From positions 1 to 42,159 of the forward strand of contig JAEFAR010000022.1 in NCBI GenBank assembly GCA_016287675.1: a stretch of 42,159 nucleotides of DNA. The letters run 5' to 3'. The notes beneath the pieces were generated by a model. That model did not search any database and was not told the DNA's origin. It saw nothing but the letters and a program-made list of their open reading frames with translations. The number at the start of each line of letters is the position of its first letter. Within the stretch, counting starts at the first letter, position 1. A program made the translations under genes and the position numbers. Positions 41,675 through 42,159 of the stretch are shown one piece after another. Source of the stretch: Lachnospiraceae bacterium. GTDB lineage: Bacteria > Bacillota > Clostridia > Lachnospirales > Lachnospiraceae.

Positions 41675-42159
41675 ATGAGTATATTACAGGCAAAAGATCT
41701 GATCAAAACCTACGGACAGGGAAGCAATGCCTTTAACGCAACCAACGGCATCAGCCTCGAAGTGAACAAGGGTGAATTCGTAGCCATTGTAGGAACTTCG
41801 GGAAGCGGAAAGACAACGCTGCTCCATATGCTTGGAGGCCTGGACAGGCCCACATCCGGCAGCGTGATCATCGACGGCAAAGACATCTTCGCTCTTAAGG
41901 ACGACGAACTTACGATCTTCAGAAGAAGAAAGATCGGTTTCATCTTTCAGGCATATAACCTGGTGCCCGTTTTGAACGTTTATGAAAACACGGTCCTTCC
42001 CATCGAACTGGACGGAGAAAAAGTCGACACTTCTTACGTGGAAGACATTCTTTCAACCCTCGGCCTTTCCGAAAAAAAAGAAATGCTTCCCAACAAGCTT
42101 TCAGGCGGTCAGCAGCAAAGAGGCGCCCTTGCAACAGCCCTTTCCTCCAGCCCTACCAT
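41675..42159 (+). CDS. ABC transporter ATP-binding protein, MacB/BceA type (partial)
   Basis: The frame opens at the ATG at 41675, with AAGGAGAG upstream, and runs off the window after about 161 codons. Walker A is GTSGSGKTT, the Q-loop is GFIFQAYNLVP and the signature is LSGGQQQRGALATAL, a variant of the usual QQQRVAIARAL. This is the subfamily of MacB, LolD and BceA ATPases. Next to a small kinase and an OmpR regulator it suggests a Bce-like peptide-antibiotic resistance module, with the large permease expected beyond the window. Confidence 0.92.
   Translation, partial: MSILQAKDLIKTYGQGSNAFNATNGISLEVNKGEFVAIVGTSGSGKTTLLHMLGGLDRPTSGSVIIDGKDIFALKDDELTIFRRRKIGFIFQAYNLVPVLNVYENTVLPIELDGEKVDTSYVEDILSTLGLSEKKEMLPNKLSGGQQQRGALATALSSSPT

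Overview
The window looks like chromosomal DNA of an anaerobic Firmicute of class Clostridia, most likely a Lachnospiraceae-type gut or rumen bacterium. This is an inference from gene content and style: glutamate synthase split over several genes, an ANTAR-regulated nitrogen cluster, a TPP-riboswitch thi operon with ThiW, YtrA-type GntR/ABC cassettes, strong AGGAGG ribosome sites and moderate GC. No rRNA, tRNA, CRISPR array or full insertion sequence was seen.

Layout. (1) 1-6171, plus strand: ammonia assimilation, with the tail of a glutamate-synthase amidotransferase gene, the ferredoxin/FMN synthase gene, the GXGXG-domain gene, glnA, an ANTAR antiterminator gene and asnB. The asnB leader has a terminator overlapped by an ANTAR-type hexaloop hairpin. 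(2) 6173-9252, minus: a DUF2500 protein, then an XRE regulator with a three-gene ABC cassette. (3) 9481-10625, plus: a pair of half-size chromate-transporter genes. (4) 10637-15725, minus: thiamine operon running promoter, TPP riboswitch, terminator, thiM-thiE fusion, thiW, thiD, a six-copy array of 73-bp hairpin repeats, thiC. (5) 15846-17383, plus: two membrane proteins and a small XRE regulator. (6) 17436-20276, minus: a YtrA-like GntR regulator with an ABC cassette. (7) 20346-21527, minus: iron alcohol dehydrogenase. (8) 21736-23076, plus: MATE transporter.

(9) 23077-32488 is the accessory core. Minus-strand genes encode three double-glycine-leader (bacteriocin-like) peptides, a membrane S41 protease, an ABC ATPase and a large permease. 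They are bracketed by the 3' end of the MATE gene and a 131-bp, about 93% identical copy of it. Beyond that copy lie an MFS exporter and a free-standing papain-like protease (minus). Divergent from these are a 616-residue regulator that looks like two Rgg-type (HTH plus TPR) proteins fused head to tail, and a 52-codon secreted-peptide gene with its own terminator. Related GAAAC/GTTTC inverted repeats lie before the peptide operon, in the divergent promoter region and before the small peptide gene. I read this as a possible peptide-signalled bacteriocin system; no part of that has been tested.

(10) 32386-37130: a lipoprotein and a small ORF, a coiled-coil membrane protein, a DUF2812 protein, a REP-like palindrome and an M13 metallopeptidase. 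(11) 37296-39933, minus: a three-gene ABC-2 exporter. (12) 39964 to the end, plus: a two-component system followed by a MacB/BceA-type ABC ATPase cut by the window edge.
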